From contig NW_004087043.1 in NCBI RefSeq assembly GCF_000220395.1, positions 1 through 40,647 on the forward strand: a stretch of 40,647 nucleotides of DNA, in the 5' to 3' direction. The stretch is from Ichthyophthirius multifiliis (Eukaryota; Ciliophora; Oligohymenophorea; Hymenostomatida). Under the pieces are notes generated by a model that worked only from the letters and a program-made list of their open reading frames with translations, made no database searches and had not been told where the DNA came from. This document shows, piece by piece, positions 1 to 13,000 of the stretch. Position numbers and translations under genes: made by a program. Position 1 is the stretch's first letter. Each line of letters begins with the position of its first letter.

Positions 1-35
1 AAAAATTAAATAGTAAATAATATATAAATAAAATA

Positions 36-77
<42 letters not shown>

Positions 78-1142
78 AAACTATATACATATATATATAT
101 ATATATTTATATACATATACTTTTCTCTATTTTTAATATTTTTATTATACCTAATATATTTATATCTTAATTATACACCAGATTTTTTAATTTTATTTAT
201 TATATAAAATAAAAAAAATAATTGTTTAAATCTTTTATAAATATATATCAATTTTATAATATATTTTATATTTTATCTTTTACATTAATTATTTTATATA
301 TATAGTTTTTTTAATATATTTTTTAAATATTAAAAAATAATAATACTTATACATATTTATATTTATCTATATATTAATATTTTTAAACTTAATCAATTAA
401 AATTTTTATTTATAATAAATTAATTTCTATATTTTTTTTTAATATTTTCTAATATTTATGAACCTAAATTATTAATAATCAATTTAAAAAAAAATTTATT
501 ATACATTTATTTTATGATAATTAATAAATAAAAATCTGTATTTTTAATATTATTTAGTAGTAGTTTTTTTAAAAAAATTAAATTTTTTAAATATTAAAAA
601 TAATATTTATTTTAATATATTTTTAATATTATAATTAAATTAATTTTAAAATTTTTAGTTAATGTAAAAATATAAAAAAGAATATTAAACTTATTTCTTA
701 ATCACATTTAGATTTATAATAAAGCTAAATAAAATATATTTAAAAATAAATTTGAAAAATTATATATTTATATATATATATAATTAAAATTTATAAAATA
801 TATTTATAAATTTTATAATTTTATGATATTTGTTTAATTAAAAAATTGTTTTTTACAATATTTTATTTAAATTAATATTTAATAATTTCGATATTAAATA
901 TAATTTATGTTTACTATTCTAAATTTAATAATATATAAAATCTTATAATTATATTTATCTTATTTATTATTTTTTTTATAAAATATTTTTTATTTTTTTT
1001 ATTTTTATTATTATATTATTATTAATTATTTAAATTATAAAAAAAAAATTACATTTATATTTCTATTATTACATTTTTTTTTTTTATAACTATAATTTTA
1101 TTATAATAAAATAATAATATTATTTATTAATATTTTTTTAGG
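1..1142. other. A+T desert, no gene seen
   Basis: This stretch is almost pure A/T, with a TA dinucleotide run at about 44-74 and many A and T runs. No reading frame with coding-like composition was found on either strand. The window starts inside this spacer and carries no telomeric repeat. Confidence 0.6.
44..74. repeat. (AT)n microsatellite
   Basis: An uninterrupted alternating AT tract of about 31 bp. Similar tracts recur at about 16624-16663, 21289-21318, 23849-23882, 24369-24391 and 35975-36005, always outside exons. Confidence 0.85.
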
Positions 1143-1586
1143 TTCTCCTTTTTTATATTATTTAAATAATAATATTTTTAATAATTTATTTAATATAATA
1201 TCTTTTTTAAGACTTAATATTTATATCATTTTTATTTAATTTTGTAAAAATAAAGAAATCGTATTTTTAGTGGAAAATAATTATAAAGAAGAAATATTAT
1301 AACAATTAAAAGTGTTTTATAAAATAAATTTAAAAAATTATTTATATTAAGTTAATTAATTTATGATTAAAATTTATTTTTGTACTTATTTATATTATTA
1401 GAATAAAAGGGCTTTTTCAAAAAGTTAAAATTCTAGTTTTATTAAATAATTGAAGCAATAAGTTTAAGTAATTCCTTTATAGAATATTTCTATAAATTAG
1501 AAAGATATTATAATTTAAATAAATAAATAATGTATGAACATTTTTTTTTTATTAATATTAGGAATTTATATGGGTAAATTGATTGA
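1143..1586 (+). pseudogene. weak ORF, possible exon or gene relic
   Basis: Read with the ciliate code, this frame is open for about 147 codons and ends at TGA 1584-1586. G+C is somewhat higher than in the flanks, and the inferred peptide is mixed (for example GFFKKLKFQFYQIIEAISLS) rather than low complexity. A sequence resembling a 3' splice site (T-run followed by AG) lies at 1141. The only downstream in-frame ATG is at 1530, so an upstream exon would be needed. Open frames of this size can occur by chance when TGA is the only stop, so this may be a relic or noise. No family was recognised. Confidence 0.25.
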
Positions 1587-1862
1587 TTCAATATTATTAA
1601 TGTAAATAAAATAACTAAAAAATATATTAAAAAAATTCTTTCTAAAATTATAAAAAAAATTACAAACATTTTAATTAAAAATTAAAAAAAAACTTATTAT
1701 TCACATATATTAAATTATTTAATAAATATCATTTTAATTAAGATAATTTAAAATATTTTTTTATTTCATTTTTCCATTTTTTGTTAATTATTATCTTACA
1801 AAAAATAAATTTAATATGTTTTTTTTTCCTAATTAATTACGTTTTAATTAATAAATAATAAA

Positions 1863-2598
1863 TCATTAATATAAATTACTTTTCATATATTTTTTATAAT
1901 TTTCAATGAATTCAAGTTATTCTTCATTTAATTTTATATTACTTTCTTTAAAATGTAATTTCTAAAATATTAAATATATATTTATCAAATTAATGCATAA
2001 AATAGTTTTTTTTATATATAAAAAAATACCATTATATTATCTATATTTGCTCCTTTATCCAATAAATATTTTGCCATATTGTAGTTACTTTTGATTAAAA
2101 CTGTAAAAGTAGGATTAATGTTAAAACCCTTAACAAATAATATTTATAATAATATATAAAATTAAAATAAATAAAACATTATTATTTGTAGTTGCTTCTA
2201 AATCAGGATTATATTAAAAAAATAAATCTACAAGTTCTTTAGTATTCCAATGACAACTCATAATAAATGAAGTTATTCCTTTGCAATCTTTTTTATTTAT
2301 ATCTGCTCCTTTTTCTAATAAAATTTTTGTCATTTCGATTCCTATTTATCTATTGTCAATCGAATATGCAACTGCATGCATTAATAACGTCACTCCTCTC
2401 TATTTATTTTTAGGGATTTTTTTTTTTAATTGAATATACTTTATCAGCTGAATTTGGATTTATTTATTTTTCTAAAAAAAGCTTTTTTAATTAATCTATT
2501 TGTCCTGATTATATCATTAATGTTGCTTTTTATTCATCTGCAGTTTACTACTATTTTTGTTTTATAGTGTATATATTTTAGTTTAGTTTTTGTTACAT
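1863..2598 (-). CDS. ankyrin-repeat protein, four exons
   Basis: A small ankyrin-repeat protein of about 192 residues, probably a cytoplasmic protein-binding adaptor. Exons are 2440-2598, 2178-2399, 2030-2128 and 1863-1961. The three GT-AG introns (40, 49 and 68 bp) all fall in phase 0, and the exons join without a stop until TGA at 1863-1865. Ankyrin signatures are clear: LLEKGADINKKDCKGITSFI in exon 2 and MAKYLLDKGANID in exon 3, with an N-terminal LMIQSGQIDQLKKLFLEKQI helix pair. About three to four repeats are present, followed by a charged C-terminal tail. The start ATG (2596-2598) is preceded in frame by TGA at 2638-2640. The 5' side faces the nucleotidase gene across a repeat-rich spacer. 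The binding partner cannot be inferred. Confidence 0.9.
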
Positions 2599-2844
2599 GT
2601 TCTTGAAATTTTTATAAAAAGTTTTATAATTTTTAAATCATTTTTTTTTTTTTTTATGTAAATTAAAAAAAATTCATTCATTTTCATTGTTTTTAATTAA
2701 TATATTTTAAAAATATAAATATTCCTACAAGGATTTTATATGAAAATCTTTTTCTTATTAAATATTATTTTGATTATTTTATATAATAAAATATTATATT
2801 TGAAAAACATAATTTTTTATTATTATTATTATTTATTTCTTTTT

Positions 2845-4100
2845 TCAATATATAAATTAATTTTAGAAAATAATAAGTTTTTTTAATATTAAATTATTAT
2901 TAAAATTTTATAATAAAATAAAATATATTTTAATATTTAAATTTATATTTATTCATTTAAAAAAAATGTTTGTATCTAAATTAAATAAATAATTTTATAG
3001 ATTATTAAACATAAATATATTAGATTTTTAAAATTATATTTAAAAAAAAAAATATATATATATTTATATTTTTATATTAATCAAATTAATTTTATATAAT
3101 AATAAATGTTTAAAATAAAAATTTAAAAAACAAAATTAATAAAAAAAAACATTTTACATTTTAATTTTATAGTTCATATATCAAAAAATATTATTTTAAT
3201 ATTAATAAATAATTAAAAATAGATAACTTTATCAGTAAATATAAATAAATAAATAAAAATTTAAAAATTATAATTTGAAAAATAAAAAAATTATTATGTA
3301 TTACTACTTTTACAGAAATTAAATTAATTTTGGGTAAAATAAATGCTTTAAATAAAAATTATTAAAAAAATAATATTTTATAGTTTAATTTTATTGGACA
3401 TATACATAAAATATTATTGAAAACATAAATAATTAATAATTAAGATATAAAATAATGCTTACACATAAATAATGTAAATGTATTAAAAATTATATTTTTA
3501 AAAGTTAAAAGATAATTTTTTTTAATAATATATTTCTCATTTATATGTTTAAATTAATCAAATTGATTTTAACAAAAATAATAAATATTTTAAATATAAA
3601 TTATTATTAAAACACATAAAAAATAATAACTATAACTAATTATTATTATTTAATTTTTTTTTAAAGAAATATCATTATTAAAAATATATATAATAATATA
3701 AGGTTTTTAAATTATTTTTGAAAATAATATTTTTCTCTTTAAAAATATATTAGTCTTATATCTGATTAAATTAATCAAATTAATTTTAGAAATTATAAAA
3801 GCTTTAAATAAAAAATTAAATAATTATAAAAAAATTAATAAAAACATATATAATTTATTTAAATTTTTTAGATATAAGCGAAAAATATTATTTAAAAATT
3901 ATATATATTTTTTTATATAATTATTATGATTTTCGGTTCATATTATTATGATTTTTTTTTTTAATTATATATAAATATTTATATATATTAAAATTAATTT
4001 ATATTTATAATATTTAAAAATAATAATGCTACAAATATGAAAAAAATATAAAAATAAAATTAATATAATTATTATTATTAATATGATATAAATTTTATAA
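2845..4100. repeat. diverged ~220-235 bp tandem array
   Basis: A core like TTAATCAAATTAATTTTA recurs at about 2850, 3078, 3316, 3551, 3770 and more weakly about 3990, i.e. every 218-238 bp. In several copies it is followed 20-25 bases later by a TTTAAATAAAAATTA-like block. The copies near 3078 and 3316 also share ATTTTATAGTT followed by CATATA. Identity between copies is moderate, so this is an old array. It fills most of the divergent spacer between the ankyrin gene and the nucleotidase gene, which otherwise shows no gene. Confidence 0.5.
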
Positions 4101-4357
4101 GATTACTTAAATAAATGAACAAATCCTGTTTATTTTAATAATAATTATAAATCTAAAAAAATTATTTAAAATATTATATTTATGTGTATATATAACACTT
4201 TAAGTCTAATCCATTGTAAATTGAATTTATTTTTTATTTATATTATCTGAATTATTAATACCATAAATTTAATATAATTTAATTTAAATCCTCTATAAAT
4301 GCATTTATCAAATAAAAACAAAATTTAAATATTTTTTAATTAATATAAAGGCAAAAA

Positions 4358-6549
4358 ATGTAAAAAAAAATAGTATTAATATTTTGTATATTTACTATAA
4401 TCTTCTCTTAAATTTTTGATATTCACATCGTTGGAACTAACGATATTCATGGAGCAGGATTAGGAACATAAAAAGAAATTACAGTTAATAACTAAAGAGT
4501 CACTTATTAAATAGGAGGATATAAATTATTATCAGGATTAATATCCATTGTAAAATCAATTAATCCAAAAGGCTTTCTTTGGTTAGATGCTGGCGATTAA
4601 TATTAAGGAGCTAGAGAAGGAAGACTTACATAAGGTATGTTAATGACAACATTTTATAATACCATGTAGGTAAATGCATCTGCATTAGGAAATCATGAAT
4701 GGGATGATGGAAAAGTATTTTTAGGTAATTATATAAATTCTGCTACATAATATGATTACTTGATAGCAAACATTAGTAGGAAAACTAATCAATAAATTGC
4801 ATAAGAATAAGTTAAATTAGGGACTGATCAAGCTAAAATTAATGAATTAAATATTAATATATATTAACAATTGGATGCAAAATATAGAGGAACTTTCCCT
4901 ACACATAAAATAGTTTATCTTTAGGATCGTTAGATTAAAGTAGGTATTATTGGTCTTACAACTAATGAAACTTATAGTTCTTCATCTAAGCCACCATTAG
5001 ATATGGATATATCTGCCGATTATGCTAATATTATAAATAATTTAAGTCAAAGATTAAGAAATACAGATTAAGTTCATGTAGTAATAGTAGTATCTCATGT
5101 AGGAATTATGTGTTTCCCAGATGACTTTAAAGAATTCAAAACCTATAAAGTAAGAACTGAAGATGACCCTATTAATTCATAAATAAAGTGTAATCAAAAA
5201 GAAATTGCGTAAATAATTTAATTAATTCCTAAAGGAACTGTTGATGCTTGGGTAGCAGGACATGTCCATGATACAGTACATAATTTTATAAATGGAATTC
5301 CTATTATACAGAATCCAAATGGGGGAAAATTCACTAATGTAATAAAATTATAAATATAAAAAGATGCTGATGGAAGTGTAAAAGTATTAAGAAACAAAAC
5401 TGAGATTTGGGGTCCTATTCCTTTATGTGATAAAGTATTTGAATAAACTAATTAATGCGAATTTTTACCTAAAGATGACAATTTATAAATGAAAGATTTT
5501 TTGTTTTAAGGATAAAAATTATTAGACAGAACTCCTGAAAATGTCAAACAAATATTCTAAACTGCTGCTTTTTAATAACATATTAATTAAATCTAAATAT
5601 GGTAAAGTAATATTCTTTTTACTATAGATTAAGATTTTACCAATGAAAAGCTTGACTTTAATCCTTTAGGTGCATTATTTACATAGGCTTTTAAAAAAGC
5701 TTATTTGAGACAGTATCCATAAGATGATATTAGTAAAGTTATTGTAATTTGTGGATGGGGAGGTTTTAGAGTTGATTTACAAAAAGGGCCTATATCATAA
5801 CTTGATATTATGAATATGTTTCCTTTTGAAGGAACTTTGGTTAAAGTAGAAGTAAGTGGAAGTTAAATGATTGAAATAATAAAAATATTATAATCTGGAA
5901 GAAAACCTTTTTATACTTTTTACGGCGTTAAAATGAAAGTTAAAATAGACCCCTATAGAGTGGTTAAAGATAGCATAACTTTAACTGACGGATCTTAAAT
6001 AAATGAAAGTGATGTGTTTTAAATAATTACTTATGAATTTAATATTAGGAATGGAGGAGATGATTTCTCTAAAGTATAAAGATTAGGACTTTTGACAAAT
6101 AATTATTAAAGACTTACTTTATTAAATAGAGAATTTGAAGCTGCTATGATGGGTTTGGAAAATAGATTATATACTTTAGATGAATTAAAAAAATAAAATT
6201 TATATTTAGAAGTCGAAATAGATTGCCCTGATAATTGCAAATAATGCTCTGACACAAGTAAATGTACACTTTGTAACGATGGATTTAAGATTTAATCAGA
6301 TGGATAATGTGTTAAAATTAATCTAACTAAATAAGATGATCAAAAAAACACAGGATTAGCTATTGGAATAACATTTTTCATTACTTTTATTTTTGTATTA
6401 TTGTAGGTTGTATATTAATCTATTTTTATAAAAAGCATCTTATTTCCGAATTAAAATAAGTTTAAACAATTTAAAATGTTAAAGTTTGTGCAGACAATTA
6501 ATCTGAAAAAATATTAGGATAATCTGAAAAGCATTTAGGATAATCTTGA
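4358..6549 (+). CDS. 5'-nucleotidase family metallophosphatase, surface/secreted
   Basis: Hydrolyses nucleoside phosphates or related esters at two metal ions, outside the cell or in a vesicle (family inference). Residues 1-18 form a signal peptide. The mature part begins with IVGTNDIHG (metal ligands D29, H31). LDAGDQYQG (D77, D80), GNHEWD (N112-H113), the SH pair near 246 and GHVHD (302-304) complete the metallophosphatase centre. A C-terminal 5'-nucleotidase domain follows (GGDDFS, NMFPFEGTL). Next come a cysteine-rich furin-like stretch (CPDNCKQCSDTSKCTLCND) and a hydrophobic segment, so the protein is probably a type I membrane protein. The frame changes near 6395. Either one T is missing, giving a long transmembrane segment ending YFYKKH (about 730 residues), or a 41-bp GT-AG intron (6395-6435) is removed (about 716). 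Both end at TGA 6547-6549. Confidence 0.92.
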
Positions 6550-7088
6550 AATTGAATATAAAGGAAGATTTTTTTTATTTAAAGAAATAAAATAATAAAA
6601 AATGACTATTGTTTTTTATCTTTTTATTTAATATTATTTTATAAACATTAAAATTTCTAATTTTTTTTTAAAAAAATATTTAATAATGAGAAAAATAAAT
6701 TAAAAAATATTTTATAAAAAAAAAAAAAAATATAATAATTTTTTTAAAAATATTTTTATTTTTTAATATATAATTGTAAATTTAGTAAATGAATTAATAA
6801 ATGAGTTTTGTATAACTAATCATTTATACTCCTAATTAAAATAAAAAATAAAATAAAAGGCAAGTATGAATAATTTTTATTAAAATAATTAAAAAATTTA
6901 TAAAAATATTTTTTTTTTTTAAATAAATTAAGTATTAATATTTATATATAATATAAAATAAATACATAATATATAAATAAAATAAAAATGGATTTAAACA
7001 AAAAGGACTATAATCAAATATAAAGTAAAAAGCAATAGTATTGATTTTATTTTATTAAAATTAAATAAAAAAGAAATATTAAATTAAG
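6550..7088. other. spacer before the coiled-coil gene
   Basis: A/T-rich sequence with A- and T-runs. An ATG at 6988 starts a short frame (MDLNKKDYNQ) that meets TGA at 7042. It could be the true start of the next gene only if one A is missing near 7027-7031 or a very short intron is removed. Confidence 0.5.
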
Positions 7089-10000
7089 ATGACAAATAAA
7101 TAAATGCATAAAATATAACCAAAAAAAAGTAAAAAAAAAATTAATTTAATTATAATATAAAATAAAAAAAGAAATCCCATCTAAATAAATTAGGATTAAA
7201 CAAAAAACTAAAACAATTTATAATTATAAAAAATTAATATAAACAATCATTTACTACATAATTAAAATCTTTAGTCATTTTCATATCATATTTAAACAAA
7301 ATAATAAAACTAAGAAGAAAAAGAGACAGAAAGCATAAAAAAATCGATTTATTGTTAATTAAATAAAAAAATAGTTCCCAATAATATATAAATAGAAAAT
7401 ATTCATAAATAGTAAATAAATTATTTCAAACAATAAATTTAAAATTATGAATAAAGTAGTTTTTATTTTTTATAAAAAAAATAAAATATAAATACATTTT
7501 ATTTTTTTTGAAAAATATAAATACATTATATTTTTTTTAAAAAAAAATAGAAATTAAATAATTAAATGAAATTTAATAAAAATATAGTAAATTTAATACT
7601 TAAAAAAATAATAATTATTACTATTAAGATACGATTTTAAAGAAGCAAGACAATTAATTAAATTAATAACAAGAACTATCTTAAATAGTTAGTACAAATA
7701 TATAAAATACTTAAGATGAATTGAAAGAAGAGAAAAATAATTAAAAGGCTTTATCGGAAAGTAAATATAAAGTATAATAAAAGTAATATAATATATAGAA
7801 ATAAGAACATTGGAATAATTTTAAACTAAATGAATTAAATAATATAGATAATTAAATTCAGAGTAATATTTAGTTAAATAAAATAATTTCTTAATACGAA
7901 AAACAAATAAAAAATTAAAATGATTAAATATAAAATGTAAAAAAAAATGAAATTTTAATAGACGAATGTGAAATCAATCAATAAAAAAATTAAAATTAAA
8001 TTCTAAAAAGTTAAATAAAGGAACTTTTAGAAAACTAAAAAAAAAAAGAGAAAATTATTTTAGAAAAACAATAAAATATTGATTAGTTAAAAAATTAATT
8101 TGATTAGTTAAAAAATTAATTTGAACTTTTAGTTTAATAAAATTAAATCGATATTAATTAATTAGAAAACGAAAAATAAATTTTAGCTTTAGAAAATGAA
8201 AATATTATCCAAAAACTAACTAATATGTAATTTTTATAGACTAAAAATTAGAAATTTGATGGATAAATTTAAGAAAAGAATACTTTTATTTAATAATTAT
8301 AAGACAAGATTAAAACTTTAAATTAGAAATTATTAATTTAAGAATAAAAAAATTAAAATAATGAAGAAATTTTAACTTTAAAAGAATAAATTTGTTAATA
8401 GAATTAATAAAATGAAAAACAAAATTAAATTTTAATTTAAGAAAAATAAAAATAAATGAAAGATTTTGAAATAAAATATAATAACTTATAAAAAATAAAT
8501 GAAAATTTATAAAAAAAAAATGAATAAATATAAATGTAATCCCAAAAAATTGAAGAAAGCTTAAATTTGAAAAATAAAAAAATCGAAAAATAATATTAGA
8601 ATATATAAAAATTAAATGAAGAAATATAATAAAAAACAATTGAAATTAAAGAAAAAAATACTTAAATAGCTTAATATTAATAATAATTAATTAAAATTTA
8701 AAATAAAAATAATAAAATATAAGAATAATATGAATCAGAAATTGATTAAAGAAAAAATTAAATTTCTTAATAATAATTATAAAATGAATAATATATGAAA
8801 ATTTAAATATAATAATATGAATTAGAAATCAAAAAAAAAAAAAAATAAATAGCTAATTATTAATAATAATTATAAAATATTTAAGAAAAAGTAAATTTAA
8901 TATAGAATTAATTATTATAGAAAGAATAAGAAAATTAAAGATTATTATAGATATTATAAGATAGTGAATATAAAATAAATAAATAAGAAGAAGAAATTAA
9001 ATAAAAAACAATAGATATAGAAACCATAAAGAGTGATTTATAATTTTTAAATGATAAATAAAAAATTTAAAAAGAAAGTCCGGAAAAATTAAAATAATAA
9101 GAAAATTAAATATAAGAATAATTATTTTAAATAAATAAATTACAAGAACAATTATAAAAAAATCAAGAAAAACAGACTTTATAATTATAAAATTTTGTAA
9201 ATGAAAAAAATGAGATTATTAATTTAAATTAAATACAAATATAAAAAATTAAATATTAAAAAATACAAAAAGAAAACGAAATTAAATAACTTAAAGAATA
9301 ATTAGAAAAATAAAAGATTATTATTTAATAGAAATTCGAAGAAGAAAAAGAAGTTATCTTAAAAGATTAGAAACAAGTATTAAATGAAAATATATAAAAA
9401 GAAAAAGAAATTTAATCCTTTAAATAATTATTGGAAAATAAAAAAGAAATTATTTAATAAAAAATTGATTTAATTTTAGAAAAAGATGCGGCTTTGGAAT
9501 AAATTAAAGGTTAAAATGATTAAAAAATTAAAGATTTTGAAAATTTAATTTAAAATTTATAAAGTTAAATTCATGATATTCAATTATAAAATGATCTAGT
9601 TTAGAAATAATAATAAGAAAAACTTTTTTAAGAAATTTAGTTTTTGAATAATGTAAGTTTGTAAAAAAATGATGAAATAGATAAACTTAAATTCGAAATT
9701 ACTTTAGTAAAATAAAGATTTTAAAATGCTTAAAGTTAACTTGAATTATCAAATAAGGAAATTAAAGATATTAATTAGGTTTATATTTAAAAAGATTAAA
9801 CTATATAACTACTTTAAGAATAGATTTAGAAAATTTAATGTTAATTAGGTAAAGAAAATGAGGATTTAAAAAATAATATTGATTAAAAGTATGAATAAAT
9901 ATTAGATTTATAAAAATCTTTAAATGAATCTACAAAATAAAATAAATTATTTGAAGAAAAAGGTTAATAAGTAGATGATTAGGTTTAAAATTTCTAAATA

Positions 10001-13000
10001 AAAAATAAAGATTAAGAAATTTAATAATTAAAATAAGATTTATATTTATAAGGAGAAAATATAAATCAATTATAACAAAAAATAATTTATTATAAAATGA
10101 TATATAAAAAAAGGAATAAATAATGCATAAAAATGAAGAAAATTTAATAGAAAAAATATAAGAAAATGAAAAAATAATAAAGTAACTATAATTAAAAATT
10201 TAAGAAATATTAAAATAAAATGAGGAAACATTTAAATAAAATGAAGAATTTACAAAAGTAAATTAATAAAAAATAAATCTTTTATAAATTAGTATATAAG
10301 AAAATGAAGATAAAACACTATAATATAAATATATAATTAAAGAAAATGAATAAAAGATAATTTTATTATAATAAAAAGAATAGTAAATAAAAGAATAAGA
10401 ATAATAAATAAAAGATTAAGAATAATAAATAAAAGAATAAGAATAATAAATAAAAAATTAAGAATAATAAATAAAAAATTAAGAATCATAAATAAAAGAT
10501 TAAGAATAATAAACAAAAGAATAGGAATAATAAAAAAAGAATAGGAATAATAAATAAAAAATTAAGAATAATAAATAAAAGAATAAAAATAATAAATAAA
10601 AGATCGAGAATAATAAATAAAAGTATAGGAATAATAAATAAAAGAATAAGAATAATAAATTAAAGAATAAGAATAATAAATAAATAATTTATAAGAGAAA
10701 ACAAATGAATTTTAAGAAAAAATGATATAATTGTTAAAATTAAATGATAAGTATAAAATAAAAAGAAAATTAAAAAATATATATATAAAATTATGAGAAA
10801 TAATTCGAAAATATAAATAATTTAGTTAATGAGGAAGTTTAAAATTTACATGAAAAATTAAAATTTTTAAAAGAATAATTAATTATCGAATAAAATTCAA
10901 ATTTAGATTTAGTTTAAACAAAAGAAGTTTTTCTAAAATAAATTTCTTCTCTTTAAATTAATTTAGAAAATGAAAAATTAAATATTTATATTCTTTAGGA
11001 TGAAAACATGAATTTAAAAGAATAAAAAAATAACTAAAGCGATGAAACTATATAAAAAGATTCTCTTATTTGTAATTATATTGATACTATAGAAGAAAAT
11101 AAAAAATAAATTCAATAAATTTCAAGTTCTTATGAATTAAGTTAAATAGAAAATCTAGAATTGAAATAAAAAACTTAAAATTTAATAAATGAGAACGAGA
11201 ATTTAAAAAAAGAAGTTAAATAAATTTAAAATAATTTAGAAAACGACAGTATAAAATAAATTGAAATATATTAAAATGAATATTTAAATAAAAATATATA
11301 ATATGAATAATTATAAAAGTTAAATAATGATATTTAAACTGAAAATTTAGAATTAAATATTAAATTAGAAAATGAATTAAAATAAAATTCCAAATTATTA
11401 AATTAAATTGAAAATTTAAAAGATTAAAAAAATGATTTAGAATAATAACAAGAAAAATTCTAATAATAAATTAATATTTTTTTATAAGAAAAAGTTGATT
11501 TTAAATAATCAATTGATATATTTTAAAAGTAAGTTAATGATTTTTAATAACAGAATAACAATTTATAATAATAAAATAATAATATTTAATAGGAAAAAAA
11601 TAGTTTATCATAAGAAAAAGATAGTTTAATTCAATAAAATAATAATTTATAATAATAAATAATTTTTTTTTAAGAATAAAATGAAAGTCTATAAAAGAAA
11701 TTTAATATAATTTAATAGTATAATGATGATTTAAAATAACAAAATGATAATTTATAAAAATAAAGCAATAATTTATTATAAGAAACGTAAAATTTAAAAG
11801 CGAATAATGACATTTTTAAATAAGAAAATGAGAATTTATAAATTCCAAATAAAAATATAGATCAGAAAAATATTAATTCAAATATTTAAATTGAATCTTT
11901 AGAAAATACTATTAAATAATTATAAAAAAAAATTGAAAATTCAGAAATAGAAAATAATAATTTAATAGAAAAAATAGAATATATAAAAAAACAAAATATT
12001 AATATTAATCAAGAAGAATAAAAAGAATAATTAAAAAAGGAAGTTAATATATAATTAAAAAAATACTAAATATATATAAATAGGAAAAAAGATGAAGAAA
12101 TATAAACAATTTAATATAAACTAGCTTTAAAACTTTAAGAAGAAAAATAAAATTTAAAATAATAAATTTAATAAGAAATGAATGAAAAAAATAAAGAAAA
12201 TTAAAAACTTTGTAAATAAAAAATCAAAGAAATAACAAAAAAAATATACGAAAAGTAAATTTAAATTGAAAAATAAATAATTTTGGAATAACTTTAAATA
12301 TAAATGACTTCTTTATAAAAAAATTATTAATAAAAAATTTTAGAGTTTAAAAATAAATTCAAAAATTAGTTTAAAATTAAGTATTAAAGAATACAAAATT
12401 CTGTTGTTTCTTAATTAAAATTCTAGTTTTAATCATAGATTAATTAAATTAATTTTCCTATAATCGAAAATAAATAAGGATAAGATAATTAATAAGTAGA
12501 TGAATGGAAAAATAGTTACAAATTAAAAATCAAAAGAAAAATTTGTAAATTAAAAAAAGAAGAAATTAATTAAATAACTCTTCTATTTGCCGAAAAAATT
12601 AAATTTTTTTCTGAAAATGAATTTCTAGGGGATTAAAAAAAAGACTTTTATGAAGAACATATAAAAAAATTAATCGAGAAACAAAAAAATAAATATAATT
12701 CGATAAAAATTTAATATTAAAGGCAAATAAAAAGTATTTATGAATCTTTACAATAATCTTTACAATAAAAAATAAATGAAATCTAAACGAAAAACTTAAA
12801 AAAAGAAAAAATAAAAGCTAAACTTACAATTGAAAAAAACTAAGAAATAGATTATATTAAAGAAAAATTAGTATTTTAACTGTAAGAAATGGAATAAAAT
12901 TATTTAAAAAATTTAATTAAAATTAAAAATGAAAATGAATAATTATAAATTTCAATAAATAAATAAGAAAATTAATAATAAGGATAATAAAATCTAGATA

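Noticed and set aside
1..60. Chromosome end / telomere
   Set aside because: No G4T2/C4A2-type repeat at either window edge. The transporter is simply cut at the right edge.
8310..8639. Phenylalanine/leucine-rich minus-strand ORF
   Set aside because: Opposite strand of the giant coiled-coil gene. Lysine/asparagine-rich codons give F/I/L on the complement.
10381..10690. CRISPR-like array
   Set aside because: Unit length is 21 bp with no spacers, and it is in-frame coding repeat in a eukaryotic gene.
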